DNA of 34,159 nt. Origin: Firmicutes bacterium ADurb.Bin080. GTDB lineage: Bacteria > Bacillota > Clostridia > Christensenellales > DTU072. Shown piece by piece: positions 8,697 to 17,700 of this stretch. Under the pieces are notes generated by a model. It saw only the letters and a list, made by a program, of their open reading frames with translations. It ran no database searches and had not been told where the DNA came from. The stretch's first letter is position 1. Every line of letters starts with the position of its first letter. Both the position numbers and the translations under genes were made by a program. The stretch is from the NCBI GenBank assembly GCA_002070965.1, contig MWEH01000166.1, positions 1 through 34,159 of the forward strand, written 5' to 3'.

Positions 8697-11453
8697 CTAC
8701 ACTATGTTAATATGCAGATTGATTTCATCTATCATCGCAGTATAATCCGTTGCGGCGTCAATAGAAGATAGTATTGTTAAAAACTTCTTGCTTTCAATGA
8801 AATCTTCTTGTTTAGCAAGAGCACGTACAAGCCTTAGAAGATTTATCGTCAGCCATTGCTTAATAGTGTTTCTCTCAACTTTGATGTTTTCGTAGTTCAA
8901 GTCAGTAGCAAACTCAGCCTTTCTTATCTGTAATATTTTATTCATGATTGATACTTTCTTTTGAAGAAGTTGCTCTGCGTTATATTTTTGCATCAATAGT
9001 TGCATTTCATGATAATCCGTATTAATTTTATTTATTGAAAGAATGTACTTGCTATTAACGTAATCTAGCTTAAACGAAACACCGTACTCATTTAACGTAT
9101 TTCTAATAATATTATTAGTTGTTTTTAAATTATTAATAGCCGATTCATATAAATATCCTTTCCAAAGCATATTAATAATAACATTTCTATCAATTCCGTT
9201 ACTTCCTGCTAAGATATACTGAACAAATAAATCCTTGGATTTTCTTGTCTTCCATTTTATTTCCTGCCCGTCAATTAGGGTGTTAATATTTCCGAAGAAA
9301 ATGACTTTTATCATATTTGAAGTCTTTTGCATACTTTGTTTTTCCACGATTGCTTCTTCAATTTGAGTTATATAATCTAATTCAATCTCTTTCGTTTTAG
9401 CGAAGGAAATAATTGGGGCAAAAATATCCTCAGAATAGTCAGCCACTATCATTTTCATGCCATAATTGTAAGAAGCTTTTAATAGATTTCTTACTAAGGA
9501 AGGTGCATCCTTTAAATCACCTTGAGTCAACATAATATTTGTGACTATACCCATCCCCATAAGCCATGCCGCTGATCTCGCTGTACTATTCTGTATACAA
9601 TCAGTAGCTGCTTTATAAGCCCTCTTTCTGTCACCTAATTTAAAAGATGCATACGCAATAGCCAGAAGCATATCTATAACCAATCCATGCGAAGAAGACT
9701 GTGAGTTTTGAAGATAAATGTTTGCAAGATCTTTTGCGTATTGGGCCTCCCCGTGCGAGGCTTTATATAAACACCTTTGTGTAATAGTAAAATAATATGA
9801 AGGGTCACTATACTCAAGCTTGCTATAAGCTAAATCAAAAAATTTCCGTGCTTCTTCGTTGTTTCCATAATATTCTTCAGTCATGGCTTTTGTTGTATAC
9901 AATACATGCGCATCCTTTCTAATAGGAATCGCTCTTTTTAGCCCTTCATTTACAAGTTCCACGGCTTCTTTAACTTCTCCAGAAAAATAATGCAGAGCAA
10001 TAAAATAAGGAGGAATAACATAATATTCTAAATAATCCTTAATCTGTTTAGAAACATATATAGCCTTTCTGTAGTTTCCTTGCTGAAAATATGCTTTAGA
10101 CAAATCCTCCATTACTTTGATATACCAAAATCCTTTTTCAGCATTAATGTCAGAGGTAAAATCTTCAAGTTCTTGAATGGTAAAATTAGTGTAAGTTGTA
10201 ATACTCGGGAGCATTGACGCTAGAGCCAGTAAATGTCCTTTATTAGAAGAATAGTACTTATTATATAGTTTGATAAAATCCTCTTTAACAGTGTTGCCTT
10301 TTCCGTTTTTAATTAAACAATAGTATTCAAAAAGCTTGGCTGCCATAAAAGCATTAATGTCGTTATTCTCAAAATAATTTGCAAGAACATTCCCTTTAAA
10401 AATACTTTTTGAATCAATATTTCCGAGATAACATTGTGACATCTCCTTGTATAATTGAAAATATTTATAATCTGTTGTATCATCGTCAAAATCGAATCCC
10501 GGATGAGCTTTGATATATGCGGTTACTTTAATCAAAAGAAGATCATCTTGTAAAATTCTTTTTAAAGAATTATTAAATCCTTCTAAATCTTGCGCCTCAT
10601 GAAAAAGTGTTAAGGACCCAAAAAAATGACCAGTATTGAATAAATGCTTCCCATATAATTTTTTCACTGACTTGTTATAACGACTATCATCTGAGATTAT
10701 TGAGTCTCTATTTGGACGGAAATATTCCCTAAGTATCGGACTCATTCTGAAAAACTTTACATCCCTAGTTACAACAAACTCACCTCTTCTGCTTAATAGC
10801 TTAAGGATTTCAGCTCCTCCCGGATAAACGGTATCTAAAAAATCGATATCTACTGCATCAAGGTCACTTATATAGCAGAGAAACCTAATGTCTTCTTCAT
10901 TTAATCCGGAAAGCGCTTCAGATGGGTCATTCTTATCAACTTGTTGAAGAATTGTATTGTCAACAAACATTGGGTATCTTGGTTCAAACTTATTCCATTC
11001 AAATGGGAGAAATTCAGTAGAAGAAAAAAGAATTTTAAGGTTATTCGGAGCATGATTAATTATGTTCACAAAATCAGAATAGTCAAAATCTCTTGGCATA
11101 TGTTCCATTCTTTCAAATACAATTAAAACATCTCCTTTCATTTTCCCTATGTAATCCAAAAGAGAGAGGATAATTACATCAGTATCCGCATATTGCGAAT
11201 TACAAAAAAGAAGTTGTTTAAGCTTCAATTGAAGATCCGGATCTTGTTTAAGAATTTTGTCAATAAACGTATGACAATAAAGGCTTAAATCATCAGTAAT
11301 TGGATTAAACCAAAATGTATTTGCATATCTATTACTTAATTCGGTAATAAATTCGCTCTTTTGGGATCCTATTGGGGCTAGCAAAAATACGGCAGGATTA
11401 TCACTAGCCATTATTTCGTTTAAAACTGAATTTGTGTTATTATCTAGTTTCAT
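8697..11453 (-). CDS. Large SARP/MalT-like transcriptional regulator (ATPase-TPR-wHTH-BTAD)
   Basis: A 918-residue regulator. Residues 1-330 look like the STAND-type ATPase module of MalT/AfsR proteins, with the P-loop position LLAPIGSQKSEF (24-35) and a weak Walker B, DVLIVFERMEH (108-118). The middle (about 330-690) is helical with TPR-like repeats (for example QGNYRKAIYVSKQIKDYLE). The C-terminus begins near 708 with an OmpR-type winged helix (IKVIFFGNINTLIDGQEIKW...KSKDLFVQYILAG...INMLW), followed by a bacterial transcriptional activation domain (DYHEMQLLMQKY onward). The P-loop deviates from GxGK: Gln31 stands where Gly is expected, so ATP binding is doubtful. The start has GAGGG upstream, and a promoter lies at 11484-11512. 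It heads the housekeeping gene run. Target genes are unknown. Confidence 0.82.
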   Translation of the reverse strand: MKLDNNTNSVLNEIMASDNPAVFLLAPIGSQKSEFITELSNRYANTFWFNPITDDLSLYCHTFIDKILKQDPDLQLKLKQLLFCNSQYADTDVIILSLLDYIGKMKGDVLIVFERMEHMPRDFDYSDFVNIINHAPNNLKILFSSTEFLPFEWNKFEPRYPMFVDNTILQQVDKNDPSEALSGLNEEDIRFLCYISDLDAVDIDFLDTVYPGGAEILKLLSRRGEFVVTRDVKFFRMSPILREYFRPNRDSIISDDSRYNKSVKKLYGKHLFNTGHFFGSLTLFHEAQDLEGFNNSLKRILQDDLLLIKVTAYIKAHPGFDFDDDTTDYKYFQLYKEMSQCYLGNIDSKSIFKGNVLANYFENNDINAFMAAKLFEYYCLIKNGKGNTVKEDFIKLYNKYYSSNKGHLLALASMLPSITTYTNFTIQELEDFTSDINAEKGFWYIKVMEDLSKAYFQQGNYRKAIYVSKQIKDYLEYYVIPPYFIALHYFSGEVKEAVELVNEGLKRAIPIRKDAHVLYTTKAMTEEYYGNNEEARKFFDLAYSKLEYSDPSYYFTITQRCLYKASHGEAQYAKDLANIYLQNSQSSSHGLVIDMLLAIAYASFKLGDRKRAYKAATDCIQNSTARSAAWLMGMGIVTNIMLTQGDLKDAPSLVRNLLKASYNYGMKMIVADYSEDIFAPIISFAKTKEIELDYITQIEEAIVEKQSMQKTSNMIKVIFFGNINTLIDGQEIKWKTRKSKDLFVQYILAGSNGIDRNVIINMLWKGYLYESAINNLKTTNNIIRNTLNEYGVSFKLDYVNSKYILSINKINTDYHEMQLLMQKYNAEQLLQKKVSIMNKILQIRKAEFATDLNYENIKVERNTIKQWLTINLLRLVRALAKQEDFIESKKFLTILSSIDAATDYTAMIDEINLHINIV

Positions 11454-11483
11454 ATCACCCTCATCAAAAATGTATGTAAACTA

Positions 11484-11512
11484 ATTGTAAATTAAAAGTA
11501 AAAAAAAGTCAA
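11484..11512 (-). promoter_or_regulatory. Promoter of the SARP-like regulator
   Basis: On the minus strand, TTGACT (11507-11512) and TACAAT (11484-11489) are separated by 17 nt, each one base off the sigma-A consensus. Transcription would start near 11477, giving a leader of about 24 nt before the ATG at 11453. This may drive the whole minus-strand run to tsaB-rimI, since no strong terminator was seen between those genes. Confidence 0.75.
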
Positions 11513-11611
11513 CAGGTACCGATTAGAATGCTTGTTTTAAATAAGCGTTATTATATACATTTAACTGAAACTAATAACAAAAACCTTTACTACAAAGACA
11601 TAGAATTTTTC

Positions 11612-11640
11612 TTGCTCCATTAAACTCTATGATGTATAAT
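11612..11640 (+). promoter_or_regulatory. Promoter of tRNA-Gly
   Basis: TTGCTC (11612-11617), a 17-nt spacer and a perfect TATAAT (11635-11640), ending 8 nt before the mature tRNA 5' end. Position and spacing fit a sigma-A promoter dedicated to this tRNA. Confidence 0.8.
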
Positions 11641-11648
11641 CAAAATAC

Positions 11649-11723
11649 GCGAAAGTAGTTCAACGGTAGAGCCCTGCCTTCCCAAGGCAGTTGTTGCGGG
11701 TTCAAATCCCGTCTTTCGCTCCA
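11649..11723 (+). tRNA. tRNA-Gly(CCC)
   Basis: A complete cloverleaf. The acceptor GCGAAAG pairs with CTTTCGC (11713-11719), with discriminator T and an encoded CCA. The D-arm is GTTC/GAGC with GG in the loop. The anticodon stem CTGCC/GGCAG has loop TTCCCAA, giving anticodon CCC, which reads GGG. The T-arm is GCGGG/CCCGT with TTCAAAT. It stands alone with its own promoter and a terminator directly after it. Confidence 0.95.
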
Positions 11724-11724
11724 A

Positions 11725-11751
11725 AAAAACACCGAATTCTTCGGTGTTTTT
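11725..11751. terminator. Bidirectional hairpin terminator between tRNA-Gly and the DUF2207 gene
   Basis: A 12-bp perfect stem (11725-11736 with 11740-11751) with a 3-nt loop and a GC-rich core CACCGAA/TTCGGTG. It is flanked by an A run on the left and a T run on the right. It can end tRNA-Gly on the plus strand and the lemA-DUF2207 transcript on the minus strand. The TAA of the DUF2207 gene (11750-11752) is part of the stem. Confidence 0.85.
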
Positions 11752-13699
11752 ATCTTATTCCCCCTCCGCCGCCACCAAAGCCGCCGCCGCCACCGGAAAA
11801 ACCTCCCCCACCAAAACCTCTCCCCCCAAATCCAGATTTCCCTGAATTCATTTTTTCAAATACTCTTATTGCTTGATTAGTATTAGATAATGATCTAACC
11901 AAACTTGATCCCAAATCTACTCCCTTGGCATTAGATAGAATATAAAAAGACATCAATAAGTTTCTTGTGCCTAAGTTAATATTATTTTCACTATTTTCGA
12001 TTAATTTTACTGGCAATGCCTTTAAAACTTCTTTTGATAATCCCATCATTGTTGCATATACCATATACTCCTCCCAAAGGATTAATTTGGGGATTTCATG
12101 TTCCTCAAGATTAGAAAAGTCTTTCATATAATTATACAATCCATTGGCTTGGGCTAAGACTAATTCTCCCTTATCAGTTAATTTCTTTTTCTTTGGGATT
12201 CCTATTATTAATGCAATTCCAGCAATTATTAATCCAAGATATAAAGGCCAAATATAACTAAAAAAGCCAAACAATAATATTATTCCACCTGATGATAATA
12301 TCGGGCCAAATCCAGCTATTTTTATAAAAATCGATTGTTTTTTGTCTATATATTCCCCATTGTTTAGTTTTTGCTTCGATTGAACCAATATTTTTTTTAT
12401 TTCACTCGAGAACTTTTCGCTATTTGTTCTCGCAAATCGGTCAAAATCCTCCATGGAAAACCCGCTGGGTTTGGTTTGTGAAATTAATTCTAATAAGTTT
12501 AACAATGTAGCTTCGTGAGGCAATAACTCGGCTCGCTGTGTTGAGGAAACACTTGCCATTTTAAAAATATATTTTTCCCCTGAAACAATCTCTATTTCAA
12601 TTATTTGTCTTCTAACAAAGTCTAAAATAGTAGAACTAATGAGTCTCCCAGAAAAAAATGGTTTTTCCGCGCCCCCTGAATAATAATAAAAGAGATGTCC
12701 ATATTCGGCAGGTGAAAAACCTTGTGGTATCTCTCTAAAATATGGGATGGAGATCTTGTTTTTACGGTATTTTATCCGTGAATAAATAACTAAAAAAATC
12801 GAAATTATAGTAATAATAATCCCTGATACCCAACTAATTGTAAAAATTACTTGTTGTTTTTTTAAACTCTCTTCCCACTCTTCTGCCCACGCCAATTCTT
12901 GCTCCTCGATAAAGACTCTTTTTTCAACATTTTCCGTGACTGGTAGAGATTCAAATATAGTATCTGTCCATATTGCTCTAATCTCAGTGTATGATTCTGG
13001 GTTGATGTTTTCAGCAAAAAACTGTATATCATTTCCTAATATTTTTGAGTATGCAGAAATATTCTCACTGTGCATCCAAAATTTTATACTATTGGGATCG
13101 ATTCCATTCGGAAAAGAAATATTTAAATTATAGTTCTCAATAAAAAGTGAAAAATTTGCTCCAATGTGGTTCCAATATAATTCATCACAATCAAGAAATC
13201 TTAATACCATTCCATCCATAGTATATCGAAAAGTATATGATCTCCGGCCAGAATAATATTTTTCCATTATTAAACCAATTTCAAGCTTTCCTGGAATACT
13301 GCTATCAATGTAACTTCCAGAATTCTCAGATAAAAAGCTGGAATAATTCCCATCTCCTAAGTAAAGAAGCTGTTCGCCAGAAGAATTATCAACTACTGAA
13401 AATTCTGTAATTATTAAGTTTATAGAAGGATATTCTGGATTTATTAAGTCTATTATTTTATATAAATTTCTTTTAGCTTCTTCTGAATTTCCATTTATTA
13501 CCCAAGTTTCATTAACCTGAAGTTTTCCATCTTGCATCAAAATTGCATTACTATCAAGTGATTCTATAAATACATCTCCTTTTTCGCTAAACATACCTCC
13601 TTGGCAAGAACATAAAGTTAAGGTTACGATAAATATAATAAACACAAAAAAGGATAATGATACATTATTTATTTTATTATCTTTTATCTTATTGAGCAT
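11750..13699 (-). CDS. DUF2207 membrane protein with glycine-rich tail
   Basis: A 649-residue protein of the DUF2207 family, of unknown biochemical role. It has an N-terminal hydrophobic segment (14-31) ending in LTLCSC, which could be a lipoprotein signal, then an extracellular beta-rich region (about 40-280), a membrane helix (about 286-307), a cytoplasmic stretch with SPAEYGHL (329-336), two more helices (about 465-500), the family motif LILWEEYMVYATMMGLSKEVL (539-559), and a C-terminal tail made almost only of Gly, Phe and Ser. Such tails are typical of the family. It follows lemA with a 98-nt gap in what is probably a two-gene operon. LemA and DUF2207 or TPM proteins often sit together, but their joint function is not settled. 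Confidence 0.88.
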   Translation of the reverse strand: MLNKIKDNKINNVSLSFFVFIIFIVTLTLCSCQGGMFSEKGDVFIESLDSNAILMQDGKLQVNETWVINGNSEEAKRNLYKIIDLINPEYPSINLIITEFSVVDNSSGEQLLYLGDGNYSSFLSENSGSYIDSSIPGKLEIGLIMEKYYSGRRSYTFRYTMDGMVLRFLDCDELYWNHIGANFSLFIENYNLNISFPNGIDPNSIKFWMHSENISAYSKILGNDIQFFAENINPESYTEIRAIWTDTIFESLPVTENVEKRVFIEEQELAWAEEWEESLKKQQVIFTISWVSGIIITIISIFLVIYSRIKYRKNKISIPYFREIPQGFSPAEYGHLFYYYSGGAEKPFFSGRLISSTILDFVRRQIIEIEIVSGEKYIFKMASVSSTQRAELLPHEATLLNLLELISQTKPSGFSMEDFDRFARTNSEKFSSEIKKILVQSKQKLNNGEYIDKKQSIFIKIAGFGPILSSGGIILLFGFFSYIWPLYLGLIIAGIALIIGIPKKKKLTDKGELVLAQANGLYNYMKDFSNLEEHEIPKLILWEEYMVYATMMGLSKEVLKALPVKLIENSENNINLGTRNLLMSFYILSNAKGVDLGSSLVRSLSNTNQAIRVFEKMNSGKSGFGGRGFGGGGFSGGGGGFGGGGGGIR

Positions 13700-13797
13700 G
13701 GATATACCACAACTTTTTCTTCCAAGAATACTTTGGGAGAATAATCATATTATAAATACTGATGGGTGTTGATTGTATAAATATAATAAATTCTATA

Positions 13798-14313
13798 CTA
13801 AAACACTACTTTAGGAGCACTTTTCTCTTCTTCAGAAATTGTGAAATATGGCTTTTCCGAAAATTTAAATATCTTAGCAACAATCATTGCTGGAAAAGAT
13901 TTAATTTTCTGATTGTACAACATGCATGAATCATTATAGAACTGTCTTGAAAACGCAATTTTTGATTCAATATCAGAGAGTTCTTGCTGAAGAGATAGAA
14001 AATTAGTATTAGCTTTCAGCTCTGGATACCTTTCAGCTACAACCAATAATCTTGAAATCGCCCCCGATAGTTCATTATTAGCATCTAAGGATTCCTGTAA
14101 ATTCCCTGCGCTTCCAACCGAAGCCCTGGCTTTAGTAACATCATTTAATACTTTGTCCTCGTGTTTAGCGTAACCCTTTACAGTTTCGACTAGATTAGGT
14201 ACTAAATCAAATCTTTTCTTTAACAATATGTCAATTTGAGACCATGAATTATCCGTAATCTCTCTTTGTTTCACGAGTTTATTATAGGTGTAAATAGTAT
14301 AAATCAAACACAT
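13798..14313 (-). CDS. lemA: LemA family protein with shortened N-terminal helix
   Basis: LemA proteins are membrane-anchored four-helix-bundle proteins of unclear function. The 171-residue product shows the family core YNKLVKQREITDNSWSQIDILLKKRFDLVPNL (about 9-40), then VKGYAKHE, NFLSLQQELSDIESKIAFSRQFYND and the YNQKIKSFPAMIVAKIFKF end. The start is well placed: GGAGGG precedes the ATG by 7 nt. The protein then has only about nine hydrophobic residues (MCLIYTIYTY) before the core, where the family normally has a full membrane helix of about 20 residues. No coding for the missing part is seen upstream. Membrane attachment may therefore be weak or rely on its DUF2207 partner. Confidence 0.9.
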   Translation of the reverse strand: MCLIYTIYTYNKLVKQREITDNSWSQIDILLKKRFDLVPNLVETVKGYAKHEDKVLNDVTKARASVGSAGNLQESLDANNELSGAISRLLVVAERYPELKANTNFLSLQQELSDIESKIAFSRQFYNDSCMLYNQKIKSFPAMIVAKIFKFSEKPYFTISEEEKSAPKVVF

Positions 14314-14335
14314 ATCTTTTCCCTCCGTTTCTTTT

Positions 14336-14364
14336 ATTATATATTCTTTTAAACGGCCCGTAAA
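14336..14364 (-). promoter_or_regulatory. Promoter of lemA-DUF2207
   Basis: On the minus strand, TTTACG (14359-14364), a 17-nt spacer and a perfect TATAAT (14336-14341). The start of transcription would fall near 14329, just before the GGAGGG ribosome site of lemA. Confidence 0.65.
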
Positions 14365-14464
14365 GAATCTTCCGTATTAAGAATGCATAAGAATTATTTT
14401 TAATATTTAGTCTCATGATTTTTACAAATATTCCTTGAAAACACTCCTTCTGTAATTTAAATAA

Positions 14465-14493
14465 TAGACATGATTTTTTTCTTATGATATACT
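14465..14493 (+). promoter_or_regulatory. Promoter of tRNA-Cys and tRNA-Leu
   Basis: TAGACA (14465-14470), a 17-nt spacer and TATACT (14488-14493), each one base off consensus, ending 15 nt before tRNA-Cys. The two tRNA genes are 7 nt apart with one terminator behind them, so they form one transcript. Confidence 0.75.
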
Positions 14494-14508
14494 ACACAAG
14501 TACGAAAT

Positions 14509-14582
<74 letters not shown>

Positions 14583-14589
14583 TTTATTT

Positions 14590-14676
14590 GCCGTTATGGC
14601 GGAATAGGCAGACGCAAGGGACTTAAAATCCCTCGATGGCAACATCATGTCGGTTCAAGTCCGACTAACGGCACCA
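14590..14676 (+). tRNA. tRNA-Leu(UAA)
   Basis: Class II tRNA of 87 nt with a long variable arm. The acceptor GCCGTTA pairs with TAACGGC (14666-14672), with discriminator A and an encoded CCA. The anticodon stem AGGGA/TCCCT has loop CTTAAAA, giving TAA, which reads UUA, the favoured leucine codon in AT-rich genomes. The T-arm is GTCGG/CCGAC. Confidence 0.95.
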
Positions 14677-14705
14677 AAAAACCACTGAAAACTCAGTGGT
14701 TTTTT
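14676..14705. terminator. Bidirectional terminator between tRNA-Leu and the double phosphoesterase gene
   Basis: A 13-bp perfect stem (14676-14688 with 14693-14705), core CCACTGA/TCAGTGG, loop AAAC, flanked by A and T runs. It ends the tRNA-Cys/Leu transcript and, read on the other strand, lies 25 nt past the stop of the converging gene. Confidence 0.88.
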
Positions 14706-14729
14706 CTTTTTTATATAAATATTCTCACT

Positions 14730-17700
14730 CTAATGTTTTTTTATGCTTAATAATACTAAAAGTAATCCTATTGAAAATGCTACTGATACTGCAGAAGATA
14801 TAATTAAGCTCTCAAGATTTAAACCCCCAAGTTTTCTTGATTCAATTGCTTTATTGCTATCGAAATCAAAACTATAACCCTTATAATATAAATTTTCACC
14901 ATCAAATGATAGCTTTCCAAATGTAGGATTGGATAATGTAGGATTATGAATTTTCTCTCCAAATTCCAAAGGTATTTCTTCATTATCAATATAATTATAG
15001 AACTTATCTCCTAGTGTACCTAAAGTAACATATAACACACCTGGCCCATCAACTAATTCTTTACCCTGATTTACATTATCAAGAATGTTCCCTTCTCCAT
15101 CAAGATAATAACTTTCAGAATACGTATGGTCGTGTCCTTGGAATACAATCGAAACATTATTCTCATAAAATACAGAAGGCAGCACGTTTCTAATATTTAC
15201 AACATCTGCATCCATACCATGTGAGCCAGCTGAATACGGGCCTTTGTGCATTATTACTACTTTCTTTTTCTCCGTACTCTGTAAATCTTGGACCATCCAA
15301 TTATACTGTTCGCCATTTAATGAAGCAACAGATGGATCGTTTGTGTTTAAAACAGTAAAATGAACTCCACTATAGTCAAAACTATAGTACATTCCAAGTT
15401 TATTTTGGTTATAAGTTGGGCCATAATTGTAATGCCAAGCTCCATAATTATACTCGGTATCCCATATAAGCTGCGATGTTGGAGTAACATCTAAATAATC
15501 AGAAGGTACTTTTGCGACAGGTCCTTCGTAAACATGTTCTTCATGGTTTCCAAGGGCATATATACTTGTTGTATTCGCCCAAAAGTCTCCCATATTATTT
15601 AAAAGATAATCCCAATGTTTATTGTTCTTGGAATTATCAACGCTATCCCCACAGTTGATAACAAACGGATATCCTAAGGGGAAAATATCATCAATATTCT
15701 CTACAACGCTTCTTGCCTTCGAATAAGTTCCTTGTGAATATCCCTGTAAGTCTGAAATTAATAATACATCAAATTTAAAATTGTCCTCTTCGGGGGCAGT
15801 AGAAAATGTGTAAACTGGTGACCAAAGATTCTTGTTTTTATCACCCACCCTGTAAGAATATATTTTACCTGGTTCTAACCCAGCAACACTAACTGTGTGT
15901 CTTCCCACCTCAATATCCATCATCGTTGCAAATATCCCTGCATCTATGCTAGGGGAGGTTGATGCAAAATGTTGAAATTGACCGTTCTTCTCAAATCTAG
16001 ATATTTGATTGAATTCTTCAGGTGATATATTTCCCTCAACATACTGAATATTTGTTCCAGTAATCCTGCGATCCGTGAACCAAGTAAAATTTTTGGTACT
16101 AGTTGGGTAATCTCCATAATTAACTGTAAGCATACTAGGTAACATACCATTTTCGATGGACGGAATGACTTCAGTCTCGCCCGATACAAAACTAATAGCT
16201 TCTCCAGGAATTATTGAATGAATTGTCCAATCCGAAAAATTACCATCTGGATAATCATCTGAACTAAACGAAAGAATAATTGAATATGCTATTTCACCAA
16301 CGCCAGTAAATATGCTCTCTGTTACATAACCTCCTATTAGATTATTTACAGTATCGTAAGCATTCTCTTCAAATTGAATATTTGTTATTAATTCTGGGAT
16401 TGATTCTGACAACAATCCTAACTTTGGTACTATTGCGGTTAAGTAACCATATAAATCGAATTGGGCAATGTCAAACTCTGTTCTTTTTGAAGTGGTCATT
16501 AAGTAAATAGTTGATAGTAAGTCTTCGAGACCAGTTTTTTCTGACTCATTGAGTCCTATGGACAAATCTATTGGTTCGGACAAAATCGGCATAATTAAAC
16601 CAAGTAACCCTTCGTTTTCATCAAGCAATATATCCAACAATTGTCTTACTAAATCCCCATTCTTAAGGGATTCGATGGCTTTTTCATACTCTGAATAGGG
16701 TTGACCTAAATATTCTGAATAGGGTTCATTGCCTATTTGATGTCCAGTATAAGCAAACATAATAGCGTTAAAAAAGCTTATTTCGGTATTACCAAGCTTA
16801 AGATTAATAATCTTATAGATTAGTTCTGTTGCTTTCCCAGATAATTTTGCGCCCAAAGCCGAATTAGCTATTCCTTCTTCTATATCGCTAAATTCTCCTT
16901 CAAGGTCATCTGGGAAAATATAATCGCTCAGAGCATTGACCTCAATATGCCTAATGATGTTATCTATTAGAGTAGATACAGGTAAGCCACTCAGAAACGT
17001 TCCAGCTCCGGAACCCTCCAGCAATCCCGCTATCATTTCCCCAGCTCCTGAAATAAAGTCCGGATTAATATATAAAAATCTTAAACTATCTACTATTGAA
17101 TAAAAAAGTTTGTGTACCGCATAATCGCCACTTTCTAAGCATATGTACTCATTTCCTCTTTTTTCTATAAACTGTCTAAGATTATTAAAATCTAAATAAT
17201 AAGACCATGGTTCATCTAGATTTGAGGCCTCATCTTCTGTTAACAGGAAACTTTCTTCAAACAAACGAGTAAAATCAGTTTCAACCATTTTGATGAGGAA
17301 GCTACTATAATTCTCGGCATACTTATTTCCAACATTTCCCCGTTCAATTCTTGCAATTCTAACCGCCCCTTCATATCCTGAAGAGGAACCTGTTTGAGTA
17401 TCCGTTATTGGATTCCCTTCATATGAAACATGTGAGATGACATCGTGAGCATGCATATGTCCCGTAAAGGAATATCTAAATCCTAAATCCGCAAGAAAAT
17501 CTGCTGCTTCTCTCCATTTGTATAAAGTAAAATCTTTCAGAATCGAATCCTGCATGGAAAAATGGGGTAAAACATTATGATGCATTACAGCTATTTTAAG
17601 ATAATCTTCATTTTGAGGTAAAGACAGTATCCAATTTTTTGATTCATCGAAAATCTTCCCACCGGCTACATGCCCCCTTTGCTCGTCAGAAATCTCCTCA

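Noticed and set aside
11691..11876. Plus-strand proline-rich ORF
   Set aside because: It is the complement of the glycine-rich tail of the DUF2207 protein and also runs over the tRNA-Gly gene.
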